A stretch of 64,000 nucleotides of DNA from PALSA-505 sp035308365 (GCA_035308365.1 DATGGU010000209.1:15467-79466), one strand, 5' to 3'; counted from the first letter of the stretch, positions 17,364 to 26,401 are shown. A program made the numbers and translations. Notes: generated by a model from the letters alone, not told the origin.

Positions 17364-18248
17364 ATGACCATGAGTAAGCGGGCCGAGCGGGACTACTCGC
17401 CGGGCTGGCGGCTCTTCACCAAGATCATCTTGCCACCGCTGATCAACGGCGTCATGAAGCTGAAGATGAGCGGCAAGGAACACTTCCCGCGCACCGGGGG
17501 AATGATTCTCGCGGGCAACCACCTGTCCTATGCGGACTGGGCTGCCATGGCGCTGTTCAGCTACAGAGCCGGGCATTACCCGGTATTCACGATCAAATCG
17601 CCGGTATTCGATGTCAAGATCATAGGTCCGCTCTTGCGCAAGCTCGGCCAGCTGCCGGTCTTCCGCGGGCGTGCGGACTCGGCCCTCGTCCTGAAGGACG
17701 CCGAGCAGCGGATCGGCCGGGGCGCGTGCGTGATCTTCTACCCCGAAGGCACCGCCTCCAGGGACCCGGACCAGTGGCCGATGGTGGCCAGGACCGGCGT
17801 GGCAAGGCTGGCCCTTGACACCGGTGCCCCGGTGATACCCGTCGCCTGCTGGGGCGCGCAGGTCATCCTCCCCTACGGGGACAAGCGGCCGAAGATATTT
17901 CCGCGCAAGACCGTACACATCGTCGCCGGCCCCCCGGTCGACCTGTCCGCCTACATGGGCAAGCCGATCACGGCGGAGGTCCTGCGCGGCGTCACCAACA
18001 CAATCATGGCCGACGTCACCAAGCTGCTTGCCGGGGTGCGCGGCGAGGAACCACCGGCGGCCCCCTACAATCCGCGAGCCGCCAAGCCCGCCGAGCCAGC
18101 CAACGACACCGAGCCAGCCAACGACACCGAGCCGGCCGATGGCGCCGAGCCAGCCAGCGATACCGAGCCGGCCACAGGCTCCCAGCCAGACAGCCAATCC
18201 AGGGCAACAACCGCCTCCGACGCAGCAGGCACAGCTCAGCAGGGTTGA
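17364..18248 (+). CDS. plsC: 1-acyl-sn-glycerol-3-phosphate acyltransferase
   Basis: Membrane-associated acyltransferase of phosphatidic acid synthesis. The HX4D motif is present (GNHLSYADW, about residue 52) followed by the substrate motif FYPEGTASRD and VPVACWGAQ. The 294-residue protein ends in a disordered tail of about 60 residues with an acidic tandem motif (EPANDT repeated, then EPADGAEPASDT). GGAGGGG precedes the start; a second ATG two codons later is equally possible. It is followed by gpsA 99 bases downstream, so phospholipid precursor genes are grouped. Confidence 0.9.
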   Translation: MTMSKRAERDYSPGWRLFTKIILPPLINGVMKLKMSGKEHFPRTGGMILAGNHLSYADWAAMALFSYRAGHYPVFTIKSPVFDVKIIGPLLRKLGQLPVFRGRADSALVLKDAEQRIGRGACVIFYPEGTASRDPDQWPMVARTGVARLALDTGAPVIPVACWGAQVILPYGDKRPKIFPRKTVHIVAGPPVDLSAYMGKPITAEVLRGVTNTIMADVTKLLAGVRGEEPPAAPYNPRAAKPAEPANDTEPANDTEPADGAEPASDTEPATGSQPDSQSRATTASDAAGTAQQG

Positions 18249-18347
18249 AAGCGGCAGCGGCGCAGTACTGACCAGCGGCGAGGACAGCGGGGGCTGCGCA
18301 GAATGCCTGGCACACGTGAGGGTAGCGAGCAACGGAGGGCGCAAAGG

Positions 18348-19610
18348 GTGAAGGCGGCGGTCATGGGTGCTGGGTCGTGGGGCACGACGTTCGCGCAGGT
18401 GCTCTATGACGCCGGCACCCAGGTAACGCTCTGGGGCCGCCGGCGGGCCATCACCGAGGTGATTTCCTCCCGGCACGAGAACCCCGACTACCTGCCGGGG
18501 ATCGCGCTGGCACGAGAACTGCACGCGTCCAGCGATCCGGCCAAGGCGCTCGCCGGGGCGGACCTTGTCGTGCTCGCGGTTCCCGCCCAGTCCCTCCGGC
18601 AGAACCTGGCCGAGTGGGCACCGCTGATCCCGCAGGGGGCACTGCTGGTCAGCCTCATGAAAGGCATCGAGCTCGGCACCTGCGCCCGGATGAGCCAGGT
18701 CATCAGCGACGTGCTCGGCGCGCCGCCCGACCGGGTCGCGGTCGTGTCCGGGCCCAACCTCGCCCACGAGATCGCCTGTCGCCAGCCCGCCGCCTCGGTG
18801 GTGGCCTGCGCCGACGAGGCCGCCGCCAAACTGCTGCAGGGCGCCTGCCACGCTCCCTACTTCCGGCCCTACACCAACCCCGACGTGACCGGCTGTGAGC
18901 TTGGCGGCGCGGTCAAGAACGTCATCGCGCTGGCCGTCGGCATGGCGATCGGCATGGGCCTGGGCGACAACACCAAGGCGACCCTGATCACCCGGGGCCT
19001 GGCCGAGACCGCCCGGCTCGGGGCCGCGCTCGGCGCCGACCAGCACAGTTTCGCGGGCCTGGCCGGCATGGGTGACCTGGTCGCCACGTGCAGTTCACCG
19101 TTGTCCCGCAACCGTACGTTCGGCGAGAAACTAGGCCAGGGCTCGACGCTCGCCGAGGTCACGGCCGGTACCACGCAAACGGCCGAAGGCGTGAAATCCT
19201 CGCTGTCCGTGCTCGAGCTTGCCCGCAGACATGGCGTCGAAATGCCGATCACCGAGGTGGTAACCGGCGTTCTGCACGACGGCCTCGAAGTGACCCAGGC
19301 CGCCGAACTGCTCACGTCGCGCAGTGCTAAGCCCGAACGTTATGGGGTGTTATGGAGCCTGAGAACCCGCAGGAAACAGCCGCGCGGCGGCTCGGTGAGA
19401 ACACCCGGGCCGTCCACCTCCCGGCCGCACCGGTCCCGGACCAGCAACCGCTGGGCACTCCCGTGTACCGTACGGCAGCGTTTTCGTTTAAGTCGTCCGC
19501 CGAGTATGCGGCGGTGCTCGGCGATAGAGCGCCCGGCTACACCTACAGCCGGATCGACAACCCGACGGTGGACGCGTTCGCCGCCGCCGTGGCGGCGCTG
19601 GAGGGCGTGA
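18348..19610 (+). CDS. gpsA: Glycerol-3-phosphate dehydrogenase with a run-on C-terminus
   Basis: NAD(P)H-dependent reduction of dihydroxyacetone phosphate for phospholipid synthesis. The first 334 residues are a complete GpsA: MGAGSWGTTFA Rossmann loop, GPNLAHEI, the catalytic-Lys region GGAVKNVIAL, and the family C-terminus SAKPERYGV. Instead of a stop, the frame continues 86 codons (TTATGG where TAATGG would overlap the next start) into the following gene, giving an Arg/Pro/Ser-rich tail that has the look of an out-of-frame translation. The start is GTG at 18348 with GGAGG upstream. Confidence 0.9.
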   Translation: MKAAVMGAGSWGTTFAQVLYDAGTQVTLWGRRRAITEVISSRHENPDYLPGIALARELHASSDPAKALAGADLVVLAVPAQSLRQNLAEWAPLIPQGALLVSLMKGIELGTCARMSQVISDVLGAPPDRVAVVSGPNLAHEIACRQPAASVVACADEAAAKLLQGACHAPYFRPYTNPDVTGCELGGAVKNVIALAVGMAIGMGLGDNTKATLITRGLAETARLGAALGADQHSFAGLAGMGDLVATCSSPLSRNRTFGEKLGQGSTLAEVTAGTTQTAEGVKSSLSVLELARRHGVEMPITEVVTGVLHDGLEVTQAAELLTSRSAKPERYGVLWSLRTRRKQPRGGSVRTPGPSTSRPHRSRTSNRWALPCTVRQRFRLSRPPSMRRCSAIERPATPTAGSTTRRWTRSPPPWRRWRA

Positions 19611-20599
19611 ACCTGTCCGGGCAGCTCGCCGCGCAGGCGTTCGCGTCCGGCATGGCGGCGGTCAGTGGCGTCTTCCTGACCTTCGCCGGCGTGGGGGCGC
19701 ACGTTGTCGCCCCGGCGGCCGTCTACGGCGGCACCTATTCGTTCCTGAAGAACGTGGCGTCCAGGTTCGGGGTGGAGACCGACTTCGTGGACATCACCGA
19801 CCTGGCCCAGGTCCGGGCCGCCCTGCGCCCGGCCACCAAGGTCGTGTACGCGGAGACCATCGCCAACCCGACCACGGACGTGGCCGACCTGCCGGCCCTG
19901 GCCCAGCTGGCCGGCGAGGCGGGAGCGCTGTTCGTGGTGGACTCCACGCTGGCTCCGCCGGTCGTGTGCAGGCCGCTGGAGCACGGCGCCGACCTGGTGC
20001 TGCACTCGGCGACCAAGTACATCGGCGGGCATTCCGACTCCACCGGCGGCGTCGTGACCGGCAGGCCGGACCTGATCAGGCAGATCAGGGACGTGCGCAT
20101 CGACACCGGCGGCTCGCTGGCACCCGATGAGGCGTTCCTGCTCCGCCGCGGCCTGGAGACGCTGCCGGTGCGGATGCGCAGGCAGTGCGACACCGCGGCG
20201 GTGTTCGCGGCGACGCTGGCCCGGCATCCGGCGGTGGAGCGGGTGAGCTACCCCGGCCTCGGGGGGCACCCCGGGCACGAGACGGCCAGGAAGCTGTTCG
20301 ACGCGGGGCCGGAGGGCACCAGGTTCGGCGCCATCGTGGCCATCACGCCGCGCGGCGGCCGGGAGGCGGGCATGGCGCTCGCCGACCGGCTCCGCATCGC
20401 CCAGGTGGCCACGTCGCTCGGCGGGACGCATACCAAGGTCAGCCACGCGGCGTCCACCACGCACCGGCAGCTTGACACCGGCGCGCTGACGGCCGCGGGC
20501 ATCGACCCGGGCGCGGTACGGTTCTCCATTGGCCTTGAGGATGCCGAGGACCTCATCGATGACGCACGCCTCGCCCTCGATTCGCTGACCATGAAATAA
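19352..20599 (+). CDS. Cys/Met-metabolism PLP-dependent enzyme
   Basis: A 415-residue trans-sulfuration-family enzyme (cystathionine gamma-synthase/lyase, methionine gamma-lyase or O-acyl-homoserine sulfhydrylase). Visible motifs: YSRIDNPTVDAF, YGGTYSFL, and the PLP-lysine site LHSATKYIGGHSD. The exact reaction cannot be told from sequence alone. Its ATG lies inside the gpsA run-on reading frame, 259 bases before the gpsA frame ends. Followed by ddl nine bases later, so the three are likely one transcript. Confidence 0.88.
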   Translation: MEPENPQETAARRLGENTRAVHLPAAPVPDQQPLGTPVYRTAAFSFKSSAEYAAVLGDRAPGYTYSRIDNPTVDAFAAAVAALEGVNLSGQLAAQAFASGMAAVSGVFLTFAGVGAHVVAPAAVYGGTYSFLKNVASRFGVETDFVDITDLAQVRAALRPATKVVYAETIANPTTDVADLPALAQLAGEAGALFVVDSTLAPPVVCRPLEHGADLVLHSATKYIGGHSDSTGGVVTGRPDLIRQIRDVRIDTGGSLAPDEAFLLRRGLETLPVRMRRQCDTAAVFAATLARHPAVERVSYPGLGGHPGHETARKLFDAGPEGTRFGAIVAITPRGGREAGMALADRLRIAQVATSLGGTHTKVSHAASTTHRQLDTGALTAAGIDPGAVRFSIGLEDAEDLIDDARLALDSLTMK

Positions 20600-20608
20600 G
20601 GAGCAGAC

Positions 20609-21739
20609 GTGGACGGGCGCAAGATCAGGGTGGCTGTGGTCTTCGGCGGGCGCAGCACGGAACATGCCGTGTCCTGCGTGAGTGCCGGCAACATCCTCGG
20701 CGCGATCGACCGGGACCGCTACGACGTGGTGCCGGTGGGGATCGCCCAGGATGGCCGCTGGGTGCTGACCGCCGACGATCCCGGCCGGCTGGCCATCCAG
20801 GGCGGCGAGCTGCCCTCGGTGGACGCGGTCGCCACGCCGGGCACCGAGATAGCGGCCCGGCTGGACCATGGCGCGGCCGGGCTGGTCGTCACCGGCCCCG
20901 GTGAGGTGCCGCGCAGCCTCGGCGATGTGGACGTGGTGCTGCCGCTGCTGCACGGCGCCTATGGCGAGGACGGCGCGCTGCAGGGCCTGCTGGAGATGGC
21001 CGGCACCAGCTACGCCGGGGCGGGTGTGCTGGCCAGCGCGGCCGGGCTGGACAAGGAGTACATGAAACTGATCTTCGCCGCGCGCGGCCTTCCCATCGGC
21101 CGGTACGTGGTCGTCAGGGACCGGGACTGGGCGGGGCGGGTGGCCACCGAGCGCAAGCGGGTGCTCGACGAGATCCGTGAGCTGGGCTGGCCGGTGTTCG
21201 TCAAGCCCGCACGCAGCGGATCCAGCATGGGCGTGAGCCGCGCCCACGACCAGGACGAGCTGGAGCAGGCCATCGAGGCGGCGCGCGAGCACGACCCCAA
21301 GGTGCTGGCCGAGGCGGCGGTGCAGGGCATCGAGGTCGAGTGCGCCGTACTGGAGGGCATCGACGGCGGGCCGCCCGAGGCGAGCGTGCCCGCCCAGATA
21401 CTCATCGGGGGTGACGCGGATTTCTACGACTTCCAGGCGAAGTACCTGGAGGCCGGCACCGCCCTGAAGATCCCGCCGCCGATCCCGGCCGAGCACGTCG
21501 AGCAGGTCAGGCAGCTCGCCTGTGCCGCCTTCGACGCCATCTCCTGCGAGGGCCTGGCCCGGGTGGACTTCTTCTACACCCCGGCCGGCCAGATCGTGGT
21601 CAACGAGATCAACACCATGCCCGGGATGACGCCGGGCTCAGGCTTCCCGGTCATGTGGGCGGCCAGCGGCCTGCCCCTGCCGCAACTGGTGGACCGGATC
21701 ATCCAGACCGCCCTCCGCAAGCGCACCGGCCTGCGCTGA
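20609..21739 (+). CDS. ddl: D-alanine--D-alanine ligase
   Basis: ATP-grasp enzyme making the D-Ala-D-Ala dipeptide of peptidoglycan. The 376-residue protein begins KIRVAVVFGGRSTEHAVSCVSA and has LLHGAYGEDGALQG, WPVFVKPARSGSSMGVS and the C-terminal metal site VNEINTMPGMTPGSGFP. GTG start nine bases after the PLP-enzyme stop, with AAGGAG in between. Length is normal. Confidence 0.96.
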   Translation: MDGRKIRVAVVFGGRSTEHAVSCVSAGNILGAIDRDRYDVVPVGIAQDGRWVLTADDPGRLAIQGGELPSVDAVATPGTEIAARLDHGAAGLVVTGPGEVPRSLGDVDVVLPLLHGAYGEDGALQGLLEMAGTSYAGAGVLASAAGLDKEYMKLIFAARGLPIGRYVVVRDRDWAGRVATERKRVLDEIRELGWPVFVKPARSGSSMGVSRAHDQDELEQAIEAAREHDPKVLAEAAVQGIEVECAVLEGIDGGPPEASVPAQILIGGDADFYDFQAKYLEAGTALKIPPPIPAEHVEQVRQLACAAFDAISCEGLARVDFFYTPAGQIVVNEINTMPGMTPGSGFPVMWAASGLPLPQLVDRIIQTALRKRTGLR

Positions 21740-21825
21740 CCCGGCGGGCGTGGCTCTGCGTGGTTTCGCGCTTTGGCCGTAAACACACTCTACGGCCGAG
21801 ATTGGTTACTCTGAGTGACCAGGAA

Positions 21826-21855
21826 GCGGCACCCGGCGGTTACACCGGGTGCCGC
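21826..21855. terminator. Bidirectional terminator between ddl and hup
   Basis: Convergent gap with an 11-bp perfect inverted repeat (GCGGCACCCGG, eight-base loop, CCGGGTGCCGC). It can serve both ddl on plus and hup on minus; there is no long U-run, as is usual in GC-rich actinomycetes. Confidence 0.75.
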
Positions 21856-21876
21856 CCACGTAGTTACTATCTGGAA

Positions 21877-22191
21877 CTACTTCTTCTTGGCGGTTGCCTT
21901 CGCGGGCGCGGCCTTCTTCTCGCCGTTGACGGCGGCCTTGAAGTCCGCGCCGGGGCGGAACTTGGGCACGGACGAGGCCGGCACCTTGATGCTCGCTCCG
22001 GTGGCAGGATTGCGGGCCGTGCGCGCAGAACGCTCCGACTTCTCGAAAACGCCGAATCCGGTGATCGCGACCTTGTCCCCCTTGGCCACGGCGGACTGGA
22101 TGGTGTCAAGCACCGCGTTCACGGCCTCGGTCGCGGCCGCCTTGCTGCCGAGCTGTCCTGAGATCGCATCGATCAGGTCACGCTTGTTCAT
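21877..22191 (-). CDS. hup: HU-family DNA-binding protein with Lys/Ala tail
   Basis: Nucleoid protein of 104 residues. The HU fold is clear (MNKRDLIDAI, GDKVAITGFGVFE, ARTARNPATGASIKVPASSVPKFRPG), followed by a short basic tail (KKAAPAKATAKKK) much shorter than the long histone-like tail of HupS-type proteins. Start at ATG 22191 with AGGAG at ideal spacing; the longer open frame upstream is discarded. Confidence 0.94.
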   Translation of the reverse strand: MNKRDLIDAISGQLGSKAAATEAVNAVLDTIQSAVAKGDKVAITGFGVFEKSERSARTARNPATGASIKVPASSVPKFRPGADFKAAVNGEKKAAPAKATAKKK

Positions 22192-22377
22192 GAAATCACT
22201 CCTGCGATTCCCCCAACACACAAGGTCGCGCGGACTGGGAGTTCGCGACCTCTGACCTGCCTGAAAGTAGGCGATGTCACGCCGATGCACAATGACATTG
22301 GCCAGAAAAAACAGCGTGTCGGAGCTTGTCAGTGACCATAAACCGAACGTATACGGCAAAATCGGACGCTGCGTTCA

Positions 22378-22971
22378 TCAGGCGGTTACAGGCAGCCACG
22401 ACGGACGGCGGGCCTCGTAGTCGGTGATCTTGCTCGTATTACGCAGCGTCAGACCGATGTCGTCGAGTCCTTCCATCAGCCGCCACTGCGTGTAATCGTC
22501 AATCTCGAACGGTGCGTTCAGCCCCGCAGCCGGGGCCCGGACCTCGCGAGCCTTCAGGTCCACGGTGATCTCCACGGCCGGGTCCGCCTCCACCGAGTCC
22601 TGCAGCGTGGCCACCACACCGGCAGGCAGCCGGACCGGCAGCAGCCCCGCCTTGGTCGCGTTGTTGCGGAAGATGTCGCCGAACCTCGGGGCGATCACCA
22701 CCCGGAATCCGTAGTCGGCCAGCGCCCACACCGCGTGCTCCCGCGACGAGCCGGTGCCGAAGTTGTTGCCCGCGACCAGGATCGTCGCGCCCGCGTAGGC
22801 GGGCTGGTTGAGCACGAAGCCCGGATCCTCGCGCCAGGCCGCGAACAGCCCGTCGCCGAACCCTGTGCGGCTGACCCGCTTCAGGTACGACGCCGGAATG
22901 ATCTGGTCGGTATCCACGTCGCTGCGCCGCAGCGGCACACCGCGCCCAACATGCGTCACGAACGGTTCCAT
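22378..22971 (-). CDS. leuD: 3-isopropylmalate dehydratase small subunit
   Basis: Small subunit of the leucine-pathway isomerase (aconitase swivel domain). The 197-residue protein has the diagnostic VDTDQIIPASYLKR, the GNNFGTGSSREHA loop and APRFGDIFRNN. AGGAGG precedes the ATG. It lies 117 bases downstream of leuC in the same direction; that gap is unusually AT-rich for this genome and carries a small inverted repeat (TTTTAG...CTAAAA, about 23007-23033). Confidence 0.96.
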   Translation of the reverse strand: MEPFVTHVGRGVPLRRSDVDTDQIIPASYLKRVSRTGFGDGLFAAWREDPGFVLNQPAYAGATILVAGNNFGTGSSREHAVWALADYGFRVVIAPRFGDIFRNNATKAGLLPVRLPAGVVATLQDSVEADPAVEITVDLKAREVRAPAAGLNAPFEIDDYTQWRLMEGLDDIGLTLRNTSKITDYEARRPSWLPVTA

Positions 22972-23088
22972 CGAAGCCTCCTGCGGCTGGGATTTTTCAT
23001 AATCACGAAGACTTTTAGTGCTGGGGTGCTAAAAATCTTCCTGACCATGAGCGGTGGGGGTCCAGGTAATCATGGGGATCGGGCGGGG

Positions 23089-24516
23089 CTAGAGGTCGGC
23101 GGGGGCGGTGAGGCGGCCGGTGATCGCGGTGGCGGCGGCCACCTGCGGGGACACCAGATGGGTGCGCCCGCCCTTGCCCTGCCGGCCCTCGAAGTTGCGG
23201 TTGGAGGTGGACGCGCTGCGCTCGCCTGGCGCCAGTGTGTCCGGGTTCATGCCCAGGCACATGGAGCAGCCCGCCGAACGCCACTGCGCGCCGGCCGCGG
23301 TGAACACGGCGTCCAGCCCCTCGGCCTCGGCCTGCGCCCGGACCGCCATGGAGCCGGGCACGACCAGCATCCGGACGCCGTCGGCGACCTTCCGGCCGCG
23401 CAGCACGCCGGCCGCCGCCCGCAGGTCCTCCATCCGGCCGTTGGTACACGACCCGAGGAACACCGTGTCCACCGCGATGTCCCGCAGCGGCGTACCCGGG
23501 GTCAGACCCATGTAGGCGAGCGCCCGCTCGGCGGCGGCACGCTCGGCGGGATCGGCCAGCGCGGCGGGATCCGGCACCGAGCCCGCCAGCGGCGCCGCCT
23601 GACCCGGGTTGGTGCCCCAGGTCACGTATGGGGTCAGCTCGGCGGCGTCGAGCACCACCTCCTGGTCGAAGACGGCGCCGGGGTCGCTGGGCAGCGACCG
23701 CCAGTGGTCGAGCGCGGCCTCCCAGGCGGCCCCCCGCGGCGCGTGCGGCTTGCCCTCCAGGTAGCCGAACGTCGTGTCGTCCGGCGCGACCAGCCCGGCC
23801 TTCGCCCCGGCCTCGATGGACATGTTGCAGACGGTCAGGCGCCCCTCCATGGACAGCTCCCTGATGGCCGCGCCACGGTACTCGATCACGTGGCCCTGGC
23901 CGCCGCCGGTGCCGATCCTGGCCACGATGGCGAGAATCAGGTCCTTGGCGGTGACTCCCCCGGGCAGGCTGCCGTCCACGGTGATCGCCATCGTCCGCGG
24001 ACGCTGCTGCGGCAGCGTCTGGGTGGCCAGGACGTGCTCGACCTCACTGGTGCCGATGCCGAACGCCAGCGCGCCGAACGCGCCGTGCGTGCTGGTGTGC
24101 GAGTCACCGCACACGATCGTCATGCCCGGCTGGGTGAGCCCGAGCTGCGGGCCGATCACATGAACGATGCCCTGTCCCGCGTCGCCCATGGGGTAGAGCC
24201 TGACCCCGAACTCGGCGCAGTTCTTTCGCAGCATCTCCACCTGGGTGCGGGACACCGGATCGGTGACCGGGCTGCCCGGCCCGTCCAGCGGGACGCCGGG
24301 CCCGGTGATCCCGGTCGTCGGCACATTGTGGTCCTCGGTGGCGACCGTCAGGTCGGGCCGCCTGACCTTGCGCCCGGCCAGCCTGAGCCCCTCGAACGCC
24401 TGCGGGCTCGTCACCTCGTGGACAAGGTGGAGATCGATGTAGAGAAGGTCCGGCTCGCCCGGCGCGGCATGTACGACGTGCGAGTCCCAGATCTTCCCGG
24501 CGAGTGTCCGGCCCAT
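23089..24516 (-). CDS. leuC: 3-isopropylmalate dehydratase large subunit
   Basis: Large, [4Fe-4S] subunit of isopropylmalate isomerase. The 475-residue product contains the aconitase pattern with cluster ligands in FLGSCTNGR and GCSMCLGMNPD, plus CGDSHTSTHGAFG. First gene of leuCD; its promoter faces a divergent IclR regulator across a palindromic site. Confidence 0.97.
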   Translation of the reverse strand: MGRTLAGKIWDSHVVHAAPGEPDLLYIDLHLVHEVTSPQAFEGLRLAGRKVRRPDLTVATEDHNVPTTGITGPGVPLDGPGSPVTDPVSRTQVEMLRKNCAEFGVRLYPMGDAGQGIVHVIGPQLGLTQPGMTIVCGDSHTSTHGAFGALAFGIGTSEVEHVLATQTLPQQRPRTMAITVDGSLPGGVTAKDLILAIVARIGTGGGQGHVIEYRGAAIRELSMEGRLTVCNMSIEAGAKAGLVAPDDTTFGYLEGKPHAPRGAAWEAALDHWRSLPSDPGAVFDQEVVLDAAELTPYVTWGTNPGQAAPLAGSVPDPAALADPAERAAAERALAYMGLTPGTPLRDIAVDTVFLGSCTNGRMEDLRAAAGVLRGRKVADGVRMLVVPGSMAVRAQAEAEGLDAVFTAAGAQWRSAGCSMCLGMNPDTLAPGERSASTSNRNFEGRQGKGGRTHLVSPQVAAATAITGRLTAPADL

Positions 24517-24545
24517 CTTCGCGCCCTTTCGACCGTGGCAACTTG

Positions 24546-24564
24546 CGTCTCGAATCGTGAGACG
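24546..24564. promoter_or_regulatory. Palindromic operator between leuC and the IclR regulator
   Basis: CGTCTC-N7-GAGACG is a perfect inverted repeat (19 bp) in the centre of the 61-base divergent promoter, 30 bases from the leuC start and 13 from the regulator start. The placement suits autoregulation and control of leuCD by the IclR/NdgR-type protein; binding itself is inferred. Confidence 0.65.
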
Positions 24565-24577
24565 TCAATATCGTTCT

Positions 24578-25294
24578 ATGGACAACTCTAGCGGAGTAGG
24601 CGTTCTCGACAAGACGGTTTCGGTGCTCAACGCGCTAGAGTCAGGCCCGGCCTCGCTGGCCCAGCTCGTCGTGAGCACCGGCCTGGCCCGCCCGACCGCA
24701 CACCGGATCGCCGTCGCGCTTGAGCGGCACCGCCTGGTCGGCCGGGACACCCGGGGCAGGTTCATACTCGGCCCGAGGATCGCCGAACTGGCCGCGGCCG
24801 CCGGGGAAGACCGCCTGCTGGCCGTGGCCCAGCCCGTCCTGAACCAGCTCAGGGACCTGACCGGCGAGAGCGCCCAGCTCTACCGCAGGCAGGCGGACAT
24901 CAGGATCTGCGTCGCGGCCGCCGAACGGTCCACCGGGCTGCGCGACACGGTCCCGGTCGGCTCGGCACTCCCGATGACGGCCGGCTCCGGCGCCCAGGTG
25001 CTGCTCGCCTGGGACGAACCGGAACGCGTCCGCCGCGTGCTGCAGACCGCCAAGTTCACCGCCGCCGCGCTCGCCCAGGTGCGCCGGCGCGGCTGGGCGG
25101 CCAGCGTGGCCGAGCGCGAGGCCGGCGTCGCATCGGTATCGGCGCCGGTACGCGGCCCCGGCGGCCGCGTGGTCGCCGCCGTCTCGGTCTCCGGCCCCAT
25201 CGAGCGCCTCACCCGCTCCCCCGGCCGCCTGCACGCCCCCGTCGTGGCCCGGGCGGGCGAAAAGATCAGCGAACTCCTCCGCCGCACCGCCTGA
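24578..25294 (+). CDS. IclR-family regulator, NdgR-like
   Basis: A 238-residue IclR protein: N-terminal helix-turn-helix (VLDKTVSVLNALE, LARPTAHRIAVALERH) and C-terminal effector domain (LRDTVPVGSALPMTAGSGAQVLLAW, GVASVSAPVRG). Divergent from leuCD exactly as NdgR/AreB/LtbR-type regulators of leucine and amino-acid metabolism are in other actinobacteria, which is the basis for the functional guess. Start at ATG 24578; the alternative GTG seven codons earlier is inside the palindrome. Confidence 0.88.
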   Translation: MDNSSGVGVLDKTVSVLNALESGPASLAQLVVSTGLARPTAHRIAVALERHRLVGRDTRGRFILGPRIAELAAAAGEDRLLAVAQPVLNQLRDLTGESAQLYRRQADIRICVAAAERSTGLRDTVPVGSALPMTAGSGAQVLLAWDEPERVRRVLQTAKFTAAALAQVRRRGWAASVAEREAGVASVSAPVRGPGGRVVAAVSVSGPIERLTRSPGRLHAPVVARAGEKISELLRRTA

Positions 25295-25408
25295 CAGTCA
25301 TAAAACCCATACTCCATTACGGTGACCACAGACACCTGGTCAACGCGAAAGCCGGCACCGCTACGCCGCGCGACTCTGCGGCATTGGTATCCCGTCTGCT
25401 TCCGGGAC

Positions 25409-25424
25409 GATATCATGTGATATC
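25409..25424 (+). promoter_or_regulatory. Palindrome in the vapBC promoter
   Basis: GATATCA-TG-TGATATC, 7-bp perfect arms, lies 14 bases before the antitoxin start and just upstream of its GGAGG. Typical position for autorepression by the ribbon-helix-helix antitoxin/toxin complex. Confidence 0.6.
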
Positions 25425-25438
25425 AATGGAGGTGAGCC

Positions 25439-25660
25439 ATGACCGATATGCTGATCCGCGACGTGCCCGATGACGTCATCGCGGCAGTAGACGCGCACGC
25501 CAGGCGGCTCGGGCTGTCCCGAACCGAATATGTCCGCCGTCGGCTGACCCAAGATGCCGCCGTTCAAAGCTCCGCGGTCGGAGTCCAGGATTTGCAGCGG
25601 TTCACCGAGGTCTTCGCTGATCTCGCCGATCCCGAGGTGATGAATCAGGCATGGCGGTGA
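25439..25660 (+). CDS. vapB: VapB/FitA-type antitoxin
   Basis: A 73-residue antitoxin with an N-terminal ribbon-helix-helix motif (MLIRDVPDDVIAAVDAHARRLGLSRTEYVRRRL) and a C-terminal extension that should wrap the toxin (LQRFTEVFADLADPEVMNQAW). Strong GGAGG upstream. Its stop overlaps the toxin start by 10 bases, giving the coupled expression expected of a type II toxin-antitoxin pair. Confidence 0.9.
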   Translation: MTDMLIRDVPDDVIAAVDAHARRLGLSRTEYVRRRLTQDAAVQSSAVGVQDLQRFTEVFADLADPEVMNQAWR

Positions 25661-26064
25661 CGACGTGGCTGATCGACAAGTCGGCGCTCGTCCGCCTCGC
25701 GGCCAGCCCCGGCGCAACCGAGTGGGCTAACAGAATCGAGCGCGGCCTGGTGCGGATCACCACGGTAACCCGTCTCGAAGTTGGCTACTCGGCCCGGACA
25801 GGAACTGAACTGCGCACCGGATTGCGCCAGCCGCCGCTGGCATCGATGCCGGTGGAGTACCTTACCCCGGCCATTGAAGACCGGGCCTTGGAGGTTCTCA
25901 GCCTGCTCGCCGATCGAGGCCAGCATCGTGCTCCTTCCATTCCCGATCTGATCATCGCTGCCACGGCTGAACTTGCCGGCCTCACCGTTCTGCACAGGGA
26001 TAAGGACTTCGACATCATCGCCGGCGTGACAGGACAACCCATGGAGCACCTGAATACCGGGTGA
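25651..26064 (+). CDS. vapC: VapC-type PIN-domain ribonuclease toxin
   Basis: A 137-residue PIN-domain protein with the acidic metal-binding set intact: Asp9 (LIDKSAL), Glu43 (TRLEVGY), Asp99 (IPDLIIAATAEL) and Asp117 (LHRDKDFD). Expected to cleave tRNA or rRNA when free of antitoxin. Overlaps vapB by 10 bases. Complete and apparently intact; target unknown. Confidence 0.92.
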   Translation: MAVTTWLIDKSALVRLAASPGATEWANRIERGLVRITTVTRLEVGYSARTGTELRTGLRQPPLASMPVEYLTPAIEDRALEVLSLLADRGQHRAPSIPDLIIAATAELAGLTVLHRDKDFDIIAGVTGQPMEHLNTG

Positions 26065-26401
26065 GCCCCTGGGGCGCACTGAACCGCGGGGCAAGCTCCA
26101 CACACGCCTCGCCGTTGCTGCTGCGAGTCGTTGCCGGGCCATCCGGGCCCGGACACCTGCGGACCCGCCAAAGGTGGGACGCGGAGGTTCCGGCAAGCAG
26201 CGCAGCCGCGTAGCCGGACGTGTGGAGTGGGCCGGGCAGCAGCAGTGATTTACAGTTGAACTCCGAGGTGGCCAGACCCGCCATGCCGGCGAAGGTCCTC
26301 AGCCAGCCGGCAGCACGTATGGGTCCCGGGGGCACCGGCTGGGCAAGTGTGGCTCGCCCCGGCGCCGTTTCACCCGCTCGGGTCAAAGGTGGCGGCCCAG
26401 G
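26065..26401. other. Gene-free gap after vapC
   Basis: About 340 bases between vapC and the end of the GNAT gene (convergent). No credible coding frame. Weak features only: an 8-bp inverted pair CTCCACAC (26096) / GTGTGGAG (26220) and a GGGCCATCCGGGCCC self-complementary stretch. Low-level coding-like ORFs here have random composition. Confidence 0.5.

Noticed and set aside
19340..21496. 718-codon minus frame opposite the PLP enzyme and ddl
   Set aside because: Antisense shadow of two clear enzyme genes.
26065..26401. Small genes in the gap after vapC
   Set aside because: Frames overlap their neighbours in antisense and lack ribosome sites or motifs.
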